64,000 nt of DNA from Streptomyces rugosispiralis (GCF_024505145.1 NZ_JANIAA010000011.1:162549-226548); one strand, 5' to 3'. Counted from the stretch's first letter, positions 7,839-16,733 are shown. Translations and numbers: made by a program. The notes: a model not told the origin generated them from the sequence alone.

Positions 7839-10730
7839 TTATGTCTCGTCGCGTCCGTCGGGCTGAGCCCGCCGGATGCCCGACTGGTAATTGCTGAGGA
7901 ACGAATGGGTACGGCCGGCGTTCCGCCGCGCGGTGGCCTCGTCGGCGGCGGCGCGCGGCGCGGGCCGCTCCCCGGTGTCGCGCGGCTTGTCCCGGTCCGC
8001 CGCCTGGCCCTGGCGCGGCACCCGCCGGGGCAGCCCGGCCTGGGTGACACCGCCCGCCTCCGCGGCACCGGACCGCTCGTGGACGATCCGGCCGGGCTCG
8101 CCCGCGGGGTCCGGCCGGCTCTCGTCGGGAGGTCCGGGCGGAGCGGGGTCGGGCCGCCTGGAGGCGGCGGACGCCGAGAGGTCCGCCGGCTTCCGGCCGT
8201 CGGGCGGCCCCTCGCCACGGGAGCCCGCCGGTGCCGTCTCGGACGTCGCGAACCAGGGCGAGGGGGCGTCATCCGGGGCGGTCGGGCGCGAACGCTGTGG
8301 TGGCACCGCGGGCTGCCCCGGCGGCCGTGCGGTACGGCGGTCCGCGGGCGGTCCGCCGTCGCCGGGCATGGCGCCGTTCTTCCCCGGTGCGCCGTCGCCG
8401 GCCGGTGGACCCTCGCCGACCGGCGTGGGACGGCCCGGCTTGGCGGGGTGATCGGGGCCGGCCGGGTGGCCGGGCTTGGCGGGGCCCCGGCGCGGCAGTC
8501 CGCCGGTCTGCTGGGGGTCCGTGAACGCCCGTGAGGAGCCGGGGCGGGTCGGCAGGGAGCGGCCCGTGTGCTCGGACCCGGCCGGGGCATCACCGGCGTG
8601 CAGCGAGCGGGGGGCGTCGGGCACGCGGCGCGGCAGCGGCGCCGCCGGGGCGGCACCGAGCTCACGGTGCGGCCGCGCCGGCTCGGCGGAGGTCCTGGCG
8701 GAGGCGGCGGAGGTCTTACGGACGGGCAGCGAGCTCTCCCGGCCCGCGATGGCGGGCCTGTCACCGAGCATCAGCCTGGCCGGTATCAGCACACCCGCGC
8801 GCAGTCCGCCACCGGTGTCCCGCTCCGAGATCAGCTCCACGGTGACGCCGTGGCGACGGGCCAGCCGACCGACGACGGTCAGACCCATCTGCCGGGACGT
8901 AGGTACCTCCACGGATGCGTCCCCCGCTACGCGCCGATGAGCCTTGGCCAATTCGGCACCGCTCATCCCAAATCCCTCGTCGCGGACCTCGATCAGTGCG
9001 GAACCGTCCAGCCGTAGTGTATTGCTGACGGTCACCCGGGTCTCCGGCGGGGAGAACGCGGTGGCGTTGTCCAGCAGCTCAGCGATCATTCGCGCCAGGT
9101 CACCGGCAGCGTACCCGATCACCTCGGCGGTGGGAACGGGCTCGACCACCACCCGCCGGTAGTGCTCGATCTCGGAGACCGCGGCACGCAGCACACTGTC
9201 CAGCCGCACCCGTTGCTCGGAGGGGCGGACCGGGGTGCTGCCGCACAGGACCATCAGGTTCTCGTTGTTGCGGCGCATCCGGGTCGCCAGGTGGTCCAGC
9301 TTGAAGAGGCTGGCCAGCTGGTCCGGGTCCTCTTCGTGCGACTCGAGCTGCTCCATCAGGCGCAGCAGCCGGTCCACCAGGGTCTGGCTGCGCCGGGAGA
9401 GGTTGACCAGGGTGTCGCGCAGATCGCCGCGGAGCGCGGCCTGTTCGGCGGCCAGCCGCACGGCCTGACCGTGCACCGCGTCGAACGCCCTCGCCAGCTG
9501 TCCGAACTCCTCGGTGGTGTGGACCGGCACGGCGCTGATCGAGGTGCTGGACGCCTCGCCCTCACGGATGCTGGACACCGCCTCCGGGAGCCGGCGCTCG
9601 GCCACGTCGAGCGCGGTGGAGCGGAGCACGGTCAGCGACCGCAGCAGATGCCGGGCGATGGCGATGCCGATGGCGATGGCGAGCAGGAGCACGGCGAAGA
9701 GCAGCACGGACTCCGCACCGGCCCGGTCGCTGGTCTCGTCCTGGAGCTTGGCGGAGGTCGCGCGGAGCCGCTCGGCAAACCGCTTCTCCACCGTGTTGAT
9801 GAGGCTTCCGTGCGCCTCCGAACTGCGGTTCCAGTCGCGGTCGGAGAACGGCGGGGCGTCGGCGGCGTTCTGCCCGGCGTTCAGCGAGCCCGCCTGGGAC
9901 AGCACGGCGTCCAGCAGCTTGGTGCGCCGTTCGACCTCCGGGCCGGTGACCGTGCGGTCGTAGGCGCGCTGGTCCTTCGCGGTGGCCACGGCGCGGAAGT
10001 CGCTCAGCTTGTCCCGCATGCGGATGTCGGACTCCTGGAGCGCCCTGATGAGCTTGGGGTCCTCCAGCGTGCCGGGCTCGGGCGCCACCATGACGATCAC
10101 ATGCTGCAGGTGGACCTGCTCCTGGGCCATCTCCAGGGCGTACAGCGCGCCGGCCGGTCCGGACAGCTGAGCGTCACCGAATCCGCTGCCCAGCGCCTGG
10201 TCCAGGTCGAGCAGACTGTTGATGATCTTGCTGTACTCGGTCACCGCGGTCCATGAGCCCAGGTCCTTGGAGGTCACCCTCTCGCGCAGATCGGGCAGCC
10301 CGTCCAGGAGCTTGGACGCGTCCCGGTAGCGGCTGGCCGAAACGCCGTTCAGACCGTGGGTCCGCTTCGTGGTGCGGGCGACGGCGGCCTGAGCCCGGTC
10401 CACGCGCTGGGCCTGCCGCCGGAGCATGGCCGGATCGGCGGACCCACCGCCGCCCAGCCGCTCGGCCGAGAGGGTGCGCTCCATCTGCAGATCGCCGATC
10501 AACGGCCGCAGACCACCGCGCAGCTTGACCAGCCGCTGGACGTCCGCGTACGTGTTGGCGCGCTCGACGTCACGCTGGATCTGCACGACGCCCAAGGCCA
10601 CGGCGAGCAGAGCGGGCACCACCAGAACGGCACCCAGCTTCACCGGCAGCCGCCAGTTCCGCCACTCCACGACGCCGGCCCACCAGGACGGCGAGCGGTC
10701 ACGCGCGGCCGCATGCCTGCCCGGGGTCAT
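7839..10730 (-). CDS. cvnA: Conservon sensor histidine kinase-like protein (CvnA-type) with nitrate-sensing-like domain
   Basis: This 963-residue membrane protein has a first membrane segment at about 29-48 (PVKLGAVLVVPALLAVALG), a large extracytoplasmic helical domain of the nitrate/nitrite-sensing type (about 55-320), a second segment near 335-360, a HAMP linker, and a GHKL ATPase domain with N-box (ELLDNATAFSPPETRV) and G1 box (VRDEGFGMSG) around residues 545-580. A Pro/Gly/Arg-rich tail of about 300 residues follows. No clear His phospho-acceptor box is seen, as is usual in CvnA proteins, so signalling may pass through CvnB/C rather than a response regulator. It is the first gene of the operon. 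The start (MTPGRHAAARD) lies 105 bases from the neighbouring terminator, so the promoter must be in that gap. Confidence 0.92.
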   Translation of the reverse strand: MTPGRHAAARDRSPSWWAGVVEWRNWRLPVKLGAVLVVPALLAVALGVVQIQRDVERANTYADVQRLVKLRGGLRPLIGDLQMERTLSAERLGGGGSADPAMLRRQAQRVDRAQAAVARTTKRTHGLNGVSASRYRDASKLLDGLPDLRERVTSKDLGSWTAVTEYSKIINSLLDLDQALGSGFGDAQLSGPAGALYALEMAQEQVHLQHVIVMVAPEPGTLEDPKLIRALQESDIRMRDKLSDFRAVATAKDQRAYDRTVTGPEVERRTKLLDAVLSQAGSLNAGQNAADAPPFSDRDWNRSSEAHGSLINTVEKRFAERLRATSAKLQDETSDRAGAESVLLFAVLLLAIAIGIAIARHLLRSLTVLRSTALDVAERRLPEAVSSIREGEASSTSISAVPVHTTEEFGQLARAFDAVHGQAVRLAAEQAALRGDLRDTLVNLSRRSQTLVDRLLRLMEQLESHEEDPDQLASLFKLDHLATRMRRNNENLMVLCGSTPVRPSEQRVRLDSVLRAAVSEIEHYRRVVVEPVPTAEVIGYAAGDLARMIAELLDNATAFSPPETRVTVSNTLRLDGSALIEVRDEGFGMSGAELAKAHRRVAGDASVEVPTSRQMGLTVVGRLARRHGVTVELISERDTGGGLRAGVLIPARLMLGDRPAIAGRESSLPVRKTSAASARTSAEPARPHRELGAAPAAPLPRRVPDAPRSLHAGDAPAGSEHTGRSLPTRPGSSRAFTDPQQTGGLPRRGPAKPGHPAGPDHPAKPGRPTPVGEGPPAGDGAPGKNGAMPGDGGPPADRRTARPPGQPAVPPQRSRPTAPDDAPSPWFATSETAPAGSRGEGPPDGRKPADLSASAASRRPDPAPPGPPDESRPDPAGEPGRIVHERSGAAEAGGVTQAGLPRRVPRQGQAADRDKPRDTGERPAPRAAADEATARRNAGRTHSFLSNYQSGIRRAQPDGRDET

Positions 10731-10824
10731 GAGGCGCGCTCCGCGCTCGGACCGGCTTGCCCACAGGGATGTATCACGATGCCGTTTCTCCTGGGATTTC
10801 CCCGGATGGGGAAAGTCGAACGCC

Positions 10825-10874
10825 CGGCAGCGCGCCGGCCCATCGCTTCGGTCGATGCGCCGGCGCGCCTGCCG
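10825..10874 (-). terminator. Long hairpin directly after the MFS small-subunit gene
   Basis: CGGCAG and GCGCCGGC in the left arm pair with GCCGGCGC and CTGCCG in the right arm, with a one-versus-two base bulge, an inner ATCG/CGAT pairing and a small loop. The right arm abuts the stop codon of the 47-residue gene at 10875. Confidence 0.7.
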
Positions 10875-11018
10875 CTACTCGAACAACTTGCTGCTTTTCT
10901 CCGCCAGTTGATACAGGCCGTACAGAAACGGCACCGTCACCCACAGCCATGCCACGACCATCACCACGGGGGAGCCCGTCTTGGCCGCGTTCGGCGAAGG
11001 GCCGTCTGCGTCAGTCAC
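10875..11018 (-). CDS. Small membrane protein partner of the OFA transporter (MFS transporter small subunit)
   Basis: This 47-residue protein starts at a GTG at 11018, only four bases after the transporter stop, with AGAGG about ten bases upstream. It has a short charged N-terminus and one hydrophobic helix (VVMVVAWLWVTVPFLYGLY, residues 18-36) with a basic C-terminal end. Tiny one-helix proteins with this W-V-P-F-x-Y-G pattern recur next to OFA-type MFS transporters in actinobacteria and are annotated as their small subunit. Its role (stability or assembly of the transporter) is inferred only from the tight coupling. Confidence 0.8.
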   Translation of the reverse strand: MTDADGPSPNAAKTGSPVVMVVAWLWVTVPFLYGLYQLAEKSSKLFE

Positions 11019-11022
11019 CGGT

Positions 11023-12411
11023 TTACCGCCTCTCTGCCGGAATGGGATCGGGGGTTTCCTCCGGAGGTGCCGACTCCTCCCGGGCCGCCGGCTCCGGCTC
11101 ATGGAACTTCGGATTCACCGGACGTACCAGCTCGTTCGCGATGAAGCCGATGACGAGCAATCCCATCATGAGCGAGAACGAGAAGGTGTAGAGGGCCGGG
11201 CCGGAGCGCCCGTCCTCATGTGCGGAATCCGCGATGGAATCCACGATGAGCGGTCCGGCGACTCCGGCGACCGACCACGCGGTCAGCAGCCGGCCGTGGA
11301 TGGCGCCGACCTGGTAGGTGCCGAACAGGTCCTTGAGGTAGGCCGGAACGGTGGCGAATCCACCGCCGTAGAACGACAGGATCACCATCGTGGAGGCGAC
11401 GAACAGCGCGGTGCTGCTGTCCTTCTCGAGCATGATGGTGAGGTAGAGCAGGGCTCCGGCGCCCAGGTACAGCCGGTAGATGTTCTTCCGGCCGACCACG
11501 TCGGAGACCGAGGACCACACGAAGCGACCGGCCATGTTGGCCAGGGACAGCAGCGCGACGAACCCGGTGGCGGCGCTCGCGCTCACCGGACTCGCCGTGT
11601 CGTGGAAGAAGTCCTGGATCATCGGGGCGGCCTTCTCCAGGATCCCGATACCAGCAGTAACGTTCATGCACAGCACGATCCAGAGCAGCCAGAACTGCGG
11701 CGTCCGCACCGCGTTCCTGGCCGATACGTTCGCGGTGGTGACGAGCCGCTTGCCCGCGTCGACGCTGGGTGTCCAGCCGGCCGGCCGCCAGCCCTCGGGC
11801 GGCACTCGTACGAGCACCACGCCCAGCGACATGAACACGGCGTAGGCCAAGCCGTGCACCAGGAATGTCTTGGCGATGCCACTGGTGTCACCGCCGAACG
11901 CCTTGAGCATCTCCGTCGACCAGGGAGAGGCGATCAGCGCGCCACCGCCGAAACCCATGATCGCCGTACCGGTGGCCATGCCCGGCCGGTCCGGGAACCA
12001 CTTCATCAGGGTGGACACCGGCGCGATGTATCCGATGCCGAGGCCGACTCCGCCGATGCCGCCGTAGCCGAGAACGACCAGCCAATAATTTCGCGTGGCG
12101 ACGCCGAGCGCGGCGACCAGGAAGCCGGTCGAGAAGGCCACGAGCGACACGAACATGGCCCAGCGCGGGCCTTTTCGCTCCACCAGCGTTCCCCCGAACG
12201 CGGCAGACAGCCCGAGCACCAGAATGCCGATCTGGAACGGGAGGGCACTAGCCGTCCCCGAGATGTCTAGGGAATCTTCCAGGGGTATCTTAAAGACACT
12301 CCAGGCGTACGCCTGGCCGATGGCGAAGTGGATCGCGAGCGCCGCCGGAGGAATCAGCCAACGATTCCAGCCCGCGCCTGCGACGATGCGAGAGCGGTCG
12401 AGGAAACCCAC
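11023..12411 (-). CDS. OFA-family MFS transporter (oxalate/formate antiporter-like)
   Basis: The 462-residue protein has 12 predicted membrane helices. It has the OFA hallmarks QAYAWSVFKIPLEDSL near residue 32, GGIGGVGLGIGYIAPVSTLMKWFPDRPGMATG around 135-165, and NMAGRFVWSSVSDVVGRKNIY in the second half. The family exchanges small monocarboxylates or oxalate/formate; the substrate here cannot be fixed. It forms a two-gene operon with the 47-residue protein and is divergent from the DUF485/ActP acetate symporter pair, which suggests a shared theme of short organic acid traffic. Confidence 0.88.
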   Translation of the reverse strand: MGFLDRSRIVAGAGWNRWLIPPAALAIHFAIGQAYAWSVFKIPLEDSLDISGTASALPFQIGILVLGLSAAFGGTLVERKGPRWAMFVSLVAFSTGFLVAALGVATRNYWLVVLGYGGIGGVGLGIGYIAPVSTLMKWFPDRPGMATGTAIMGFGGGALIASPWSTEMLKAFGGDTSGIAKTFLVHGLAYAVFMSLGVVLVRVPPEGWRPAGWTPSVDAGKRLVTTANVSARNAVRTPQFWLLWIVLCMNVTAGIGILEKAAPMIQDFFHDTASPVSASAATGFVALLSLANMAGRFVWSSVSDVVGRKNIYRLYLGAGALLYLTIMLEKDSSTALFVASTMVILSFYGGGFATVPAYLKDLFGTYQVGAIHGRLLTAWSVAGVAGPLIVDSIADSAHEDGRSGPALYTFSFSLMMGLLVIGFIANELVRPVNPKFHEPEPAAREESAPPEETPDPIPAERR

Positions 12412-12950
12412 AGATCAACCTACCTCCGGCTTCTTGGGAACACCCCCGCAGACTGCATTCCTTGGCCTATCCAAACACCTCGGGGGAGGGAGTGGCGAGC
12501 CGGGAGCTGCCGTCATATGCCAACGGCAGACGCGCTGCCCAGGCGGCATACTCACCGCACCCATGCTCGCGCACGATGGGACGTTCTACCCGAGGTGAGG
12601 TTCTACCAGTGGCGACACTTGGGACACAACGCCGGGCCCCGAAATGTCCCCAAGGCGCAACCCTGAGCACCCACCGGCAACCTGACACCAAGTCAAAATG
12701 GACAACCCGGGAAGGTGAGACAAAGTACTGGTTCAGCGACCTCTCCCGCCATATTCGGGATGGCGCCGAACCCGGCCGCACGCCCTGACATGTGTCCACC
12801 TGCGCCGGTGCGGAGCAGGGCGCCACGTTGACTGCGTACGGCGCCTTACTACACTTGCCGCGTCAAGGGCCCGCCGGTTGCCCTCCCCTGACGCCCGAGC
12901 GCGGGCGCCCCCGAACCGACGTTTTCGTCAGAAAAACCCCGGAGAAAACC
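12412..12950. other. 539-bp divergent intergenic region without a gene
   Basis: It lies between the OFA transporter and the DUF485/ActP genes. It is less GC-rich than its surroundings and all short frames in it lack coding bias. The only element I can argue for is the promoter-like pair at 12828-12855. The OFA promoter should lie near its left end, but I cannot place it with confidence. Confidence 0.6.
12828..12855 (+). promoter_or_regulatory. Candidate promoter of the DUF485-actP operon
   Basis: TTGACT (12828-12833) and TACACT (12850-12855) are separated by 16 bases, about 95 bases before the DUF485 start. Both hexamers are close to the housekeeping consensus; the spacing is one base short of optimal. 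Confidence 0.5.
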
Positions 12951-13346
12951 ATGAATAAATCGGTGCGACCGCCCGCTTCGCTGCCATCCGAGCGGGCCAC
13001 CGGAACGGGGTTCGCCGATCGCGGTGACGATATCGGGGAGCCCGACTTCGAGGCGATCCAGCAGAGCCCGGAGTTCAAACTTCTGCGCAAGCGACTGCTC
13101 TGGTTCATCTTCCCGATGAGCGCGTTCTTCTTGTGCTGGTACATGACCTTCGTTCTCTTCTCGGCCTACGACCACGACTTCATGAGCCGCAAGCTGTTCG
13201 GCGCGGTCAACACCGGCACCGTTTTCGGTCTGCTGCAGTTCGTGACGACCATGGCGATCGTCCTGATATACCGGCGCTTCGCGCATAAGAAACTTGATCC
13301 CCAGGTGGACACGATCCACGAGCTGGCGGGAGTCGGCAAGGAATGA
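12951..13346 (+). CDS. DUF485 membrane protein, partner of the acetate symporter
   Basis: The 131-residue protein has two membrane segments (about 53-75, LLWFIFPMSAFFLCWYMTFVL, and 92-115) and the DUF485 pattern FKLLRKRLLWFIFPMSAFFL. DUF485 proteins (YjcH-like) are encoded just before ActP-type symporters and are thought to assist them. The ATG at 12951 has GGAG eight bases upstream. The stop overlaps the symporter start (ATGA), so the two are made in step. Confidence 0.93.
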   Translation: MNKSVRPPASLPSERATGTGFADRGDDIGEPDFEAIQQSPEFKLLRKRLLWFIFPMSAFFLCWYMTFVLFSAYDHDFMSRKLFGAVNTGTVFGLLQFVTTMAIVLIYRRFAHKKLDPQVDTIHELAGVGKE

Positions 13347-14938
13347 CAGTGCAGATCGCAGCCCGCACGACCGGCAGCCCGATAATCAACCTGAGCGTCT
13401 TCTTCGCTTTCGTCGTCATCACGCTGTTCGTCGTCTACAAGGCCACCAACAGAAACTCCACCACCTCCGACTACTACGCCGCGGGCAGCGCCTTCAGCGG
13501 CGTCCAGAACGGCATCGCCCTCTCCGGCGACTTCCTCTCCGCGGCCTCCTTCCTCGGCATCTCGGGGGCGATCGCCGTCCACGGCTACGACGGCTTCCTC
13601 TACTCCGTGGGATGGCTGGTGGCCTGGCTGGTCGCCCTGCTGCTGGTCGGTGAACGGCTGCGCAACACCGGGCGGTTCACGGTCGGCGATGTGATGGCCT
13701 TCCGCATGAAGCAGCGCCCGGTGCGCGCGGCGGCGGCCAACGCCACTCTGGTGATCACCTTCTTCTACATGCTCGCCCAGATGGCCGGCGCGGGTGGCCT
13801 GATCGCCCTGCTGCTCAATGTGCACAGCAAGGGCGGGCAGGCCCTCATCATCACCGGCGTCGGCCTCGTGATGGTCTTCTACGTCCTGGTGGGCGGCATG
13901 AAGGGCACCACCTGGGTGCAGATCATCAAGGCGGGGCTGCTGCTGATCTGCGTGACCTTCATGAGCGTGTTCCTGCTCGGCAAGTTCGGGTTCAGCTTCT
14001 CGGCCATCCTCGACCAGGCGTCGCAGAACAGCCCGCTGGGCGGCGAACTGCTCAACCCGGGCGGCTGGTACGGCAACAACGCGATGGACCAGCTCGACTT
14101 CGTCTCACTCTCGCTGTCACTGGTCCTCGGCATCTCCAGCCTGCCGCACGTGCTGATGCGCTTCTACACCGTGCCGGACGCCAAGGAGGCCCGGCGCTCG
14201 GTGGTGTGGTGCTCCTGGTCGATGTTCATCTTCTATCTGTCGATCCTGCTCGTCGGGTACGGCGCCACCGCGCTGGTCGGTTCGGACAAGATCGTGAACG
14301 CGCCCGGCGGCGAGAACTCCGCGGCTCCCCTGCTCGCCTTCGAGATCGGCGGTGCGATGCTCCTGGGCATCGTGGCCGCGGTGGCCTTCGCGACGATCCT
14401 GGCGGTGGTGGCCGGACTGACCCTGGCCGCCTCGGCCTCGTTCGCCCATGACGTGTACGCCAATGTCATCCGGCGCGGAAAGGCCGATCCGCGGTCCGAG
14501 ATCCGGGTCGCCCGTCTGACCGCGCTCGTGATCGGCTTCCTGGCCATCCTCGGCGGCATCGTGACCAACGGCCAGAACGTCGCGTTCCTGGTGTCGCTGG
14601 CCCTGGCGCTCGCCGCGTCCGCCAATCTGCCGACGATCCTCTACACACTGTTCTGGAAGCGTTTCAACACGACCGGGACGCTGTGGAGCATCTACGGCGG
14701 GCTGGGGTCCGGCCTGGTGCTCATCATCTTCTCCCCCGCCATCTCGGGCAGTTCCACGTCGATCATCAAGGGCGTGGACTTCCACTGGTTCCCGCTCACC
14801 AACCCCGGCCTGGTCTCCATTCCGCTCTCCTTCCTCTGCGGCTTCCTCGGCACGGTCCTCAGCAAGGAGCCCGCCGACCCCAAGAAGCAGGCGGAGATGG
14901 AGGTGCGGTCGCTGACCGGCATCGGTTCGAAGGCGTAG
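13343..14938 (+). CDS. actP: Cation/acetate symporter (sodium:solute symporter family)
   Basis: The 531-residue membrane protein has about 13 helices. It has the SSS landmarks TSDYYAAGSAFSGVQNGIALSGD (residues 40-62), the signature FYVLVGGMKGTTWVQIIKA (about 175-193) and SLSLVLGISSLPHVLMRFYTV (about 253-273). ActP/MctC proteins take up acetate and other short monocarboxylates with Na+ or H+. It is coupled to the DUF485 gene and ends at a bidirectional hairpin. Acetate is the best family guess; pyruvate or propionate are possible. Confidence 0.93.
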   Translation: MTVQIAARTTGSPIINLSVFFAFVVITLFVVYKATNRNSTTSDYYAAGSAFSGVQNGIALSGDFLSAASFLGISGAIAVHGYDGFLYSVGWLVAWLVALLLVGERLRNTGRFTVGDVMAFRMKQRPVRAAAANATLVITFFYMLAQMAGAGGLIALLLNVHSKGGQALIITGVGLVMVFYVLVGGMKGTTWVQIIKAGLLLICVTFMSVFLLGKFGFSFSAILDQASQNSPLGGELLNPGGWYGNNAMDQLDFVSLSLSLVLGISSLPHVLMRFYTVPDAKEARRSVVWCSWSMFIFYLSILLVGYGATALVGSDKIVNAPGGENSAAPLLAFEIGGAMLLGIVAAVAFATILAVVAGLTLAASASFAHDVYANVIRRGKADPRSEIRVARLTALVIGFLAILGGIVTNGQNVAFLVSLALALAASANLPTILYTLFWKRFNTTGTLWSIYGGLGSGLVLIIFSPAISGSSTSIIKGVDFHWFPLTNPGLVSIPLSFLCGFLGTVLSKEPADPKKQAEMEVRSLTGIGSKA

Positions 14939-14946
14939 TACGACAG

Positions 14947-14976
14947 GACCGCAGGCGGCCGGGGCCGCCTACGGTC
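14947..14976. terminator. Bidirectional terminator between actP and the sigma-operon membrane gene
   Basis: GACCG and AGGCGGCC pair with GGCCGCCT and CGGTC around a two-base centre, with one unpaired base on each side. It starts nine bases after the actP stop and overlaps the stop (14969-14971) of the convergent gene. Confidence 0.75.
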
Positions 14977-15544
14977 GTCGCGTGGTTCCGGGGGTGATTC
15001 CGGTGTCCCTCCGGACCTCCGACGGAACGATCCGCTCCGGGGAGCTCGGCGCCGCCGACCGTCCGCGAGTGGGCACCTTCGCGCCGTCCCGGGGGCCGGA
15101 CGTCTCGCTCCCGGGCCCGCGGCTGGAGCGCTGACCGGCGGACTCGGACGGCCCCGAGGGGCGGGGCGACACCGAGGGGCCGCCGGAAGCCGACGGCAGC
15201 GGGGGCGTCGTACGGCCGGGCGCGGGCGGCGGGGCGAGCGGGACCGTCGGGCGCGCGGGTGGCTCGGGCGCCGTCGCGCGGAGCGGCAGCGCGATGAGGG
15301 CGGCCACGGCGCAGGACACACCGACCCCGGCCGCGGCGCGGAGCAGCCTGCGGCGGGCCGCGGCGCGGCGGATCGCCTCGTACCGGCCGGGGGGCGGGCC
15401 GAGGTGGTCGGAGGGGGGCCGCAGGATCACCGCGAGGGGGTCGTCGGGCTCCCGCTCGGGGCCGAAGTACTCCGGGCCGATGTGCTCGGGGCCGAAGTAC
15501 TCCGGGCCGTCGTACTCCGGGCCGTCCTCAAAGCGTGGGGTCAA
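14969..15544 (-). CDS. Single-pass membrane protein overlapping the sigma factor gene (possible anti-sigma)
   Basis: This 191-residue protein of unknown family has a repetitive acidic N-terminus (GPEYDGPEYFGPEHIGPEYF, residues 8-27), one membrane helix at about 67-89 (LLRAAAGVGVSCAVAALIALPL) and a Pro/Ser-rich outer tail. It begins at a TTG at 15544 inside the end of the sigma factor gene, with GAGGAG five bases before it, so it is co-translated with that sigma factor. This position and topology are those of a sigma-factor partner, but no zinc anti-sigma (HxxxCxxC) motif is visible. An anti-sigma role is therefore only a guess. Confidence 0.75.
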   Translation of the reverse strand: MTPRFEDGPEYDGPEYFGPEHIGPEYFGPEREPDDPLAVILRPPSDHLGPPPGRYEAIRRAAARRRLLRAAAGVGVSCAVAALIALPLRATAPEPPARPTVPLAPPPAPGRTTPPLPSASGGPSVSPRPSGPSESAGQRSSRGPGSETSGPRDGAKVPTRGRSAAPSSPERIVPSEVRRDTGITPGTTRRP

Positions 15545-16043
15545 GGCTTCTCCTCAGATGGACGCGGAGCAGTTCCCGGGCCGCGTGGAGGTCGGCCTTG
15601 ACGGTTCCTTCCTTGCGCCCGGTCAGTACGGACACCTCCCGGATCGGCATGTCAGCGTAGTAGTGCAGCAGGATCGGGACGCGCAGCCGTTCCGGCAGCG
15701 ACTGCACGAGCAGGCGCACCGACGGGTCGGACTCTTCGGTGTGGGGGCGGACGGCGGCTTCCGTGGTGGCACGGCGCATGGCCCTGCGCTCGCGCTCCAC
15801 CTTGCGCCAGTGGTCCCGGACGAGATTGGCCGCGGTGACGTAGAGGAAGCCGCGGGGCTCCTCCACGGACGTCCAGCGGGCCCAGAGCCGGGTGAACGCC
15901 TCGGAGGCGATCTCATGGGCCGTCTCGTCGTCGTCGACGAGACGGCGGCACCAGCCGGCCAGGCGCGGGTAGAGGGCGGCGAACAGCTCGGACGCCGCCC
16001 TGTCACGGGACCGTTTCAACGCACTCCATGGTCGTGACGGCAC
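15528..16043 (-). CDS. ECF-type RNA polymerase sigma factor
   Basis: The 171-residue protein has sigma region 2 at about residues 18-85 (ELFAALYPRLAGWCRRLVDD, then AHEIASEAFTRLWARW and FLYVTAANLVRDHWRK) and region 4 at about 110-165 (LPERLRVPILLHYYADMPIREV followed by the LTGRKEGTVKADLHAARELL helix-turn-helix). It directs RNA polymerase to a small set of promoters. The frame starts at a GTG at 16043 with only a weak ribosome site. The downstream membrane gene overlaps its 3' end by 17 bases. Its targets are unknown; the sortase locus next to it is transcribed the same way but is separated by a terminator-like hairpin. Confidence 0.92.
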   Translation of the reverse strand: MPSRPWSALKRSRDRAASELFAALYPRLAGWCRRLVDDDETAHEIASEAFTRLWARWTSVEEPRGFLYVTAANLVRDHWRKVERERRAMRRATTEAAVRPHTEESDPSVRLLVQSLPERLRVPILLHYYADMPIREVSVLTGRKEGTVKADLHAARELLRVHLRRSLDPTL

Positions 16044-16079
16044 TCGGCCGTGAGGGCACTTCAGCGAGGAGGAGCCCGA

Positions 16080-16106
16080 GCCGCCGGTGTGGGTTCCACC
16101 GGCGGC
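16080..16106 (-). terminator. Hairpin after the sortase operon
   Basis: GCCGCCGGTG (16080-16089) pairs perfectly with CACCGGCGGC (16097-16106) around a 7-nt loop. It begins 19 bases beyond the sortase stop and lies upstream of the sigma factor start. Confidence 0.7.
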
Positions 16107-16124
16107 CCGGGATCCGGGGGTGGA

Positions 16125-16733
16125 TCAGGGGCCCGCGGACGTCAGCGTGGCGAAGACGATCACGTTGTCGAGGTAGCCGTCGCCGGAGCGGGGGCCGCCA
16201 CAGGTGATCAGCCGCAGCTCCGGGCGGTCCACGTTCCCGTAGACCTCGTCCGCCGGGAAGTCCGCCTTGGCGACGGTCCGTACGGCGCTGACGGCGAACC
16301 GGGCCGCCGTGCCGTTCTCCAGGCGCGCCTCGACCCGGTCGCCCCGGCGCAGCCGCGCCAGGTGACGGAAGACCCCGTCGCCGTGGGCGCCGACCGTGAC
16401 ATGGCCGAGGATGACGGACGGGCCGAGCTGCCCCGGGGTCGGCGAGTGCCGGTACCAGCCCGCGCGGTCGTGGGCCGTGACCGGCGGGACCGCCACGCTC
16501 CCGTCCGGCGCCAGCCCCAGCCGGATGACCGGGGTGTCGACGCCGATGGCCGGGATCCGCAGCCCGACCGGGACCGAACGTCCGAGGGGACGCGCCGCCT
16601 TCACGGGGGTCGGCGGTGGCCTCCTCCCGGAGTGCGGTGCGGCCGTGGTCTGCCGGGCCGGGTGGCCGCCGCAGCCCGCGAGCAGCGAGGCCATCGCCGC
16701 GGTGGCGAAGGCGCGCCTGGAGAACGACGTCAT
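16125..16733 (-). CDS. Class F sortase
   Basis: The 202-residue protein has an N-terminal export segment with SRRAFATAAMASLLAGC, a Pro-rich linker and a sortase core from about residue 55. The core holds LRIPAIGVDTPVIRLGL, the catalytic His in VILGHVT (near 110) and the catalytic Cys in RLITCGG (near 176). The usual Arg is expected in the DGYLDNVIVFA strand, but that segment shows it only as the PRSGDG Arg just before. Class F sortases are actinobacterial transpeptidases that anchor surface proteins to peptidoglycan. The ATG at 16733 overlaps the stop of the presumed substrate gene by four bases. The lipobox-like LLAGC may make it a lipoprotein. Confidence 0.9.
   Translation of the reverse strand: MTSFSRRAFATAAMASLLAGCGGHPARQTTAAPHSGRRPPPTPVKAARPLGRSVPVGLRIPAIGVDTPVIRLGLAPDGSVAVPPVTAHDRAGWYRHSPTPGQLGPSVILGHVTVGAHGDGVFRHLARLRRGDRVEARLENGTAARFAVSAVRTVAKADFPADEVYGNVDRPELRLITCGGPRSGDGYLDNVIVFATLTSAGP

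Noticed and set aside
12412..12950. Small genes in the OFA-ActP divergent gap
   Set aside because: The open frames have no ribosome site with a matching start, no codon bias and no recognisable protein pattern.
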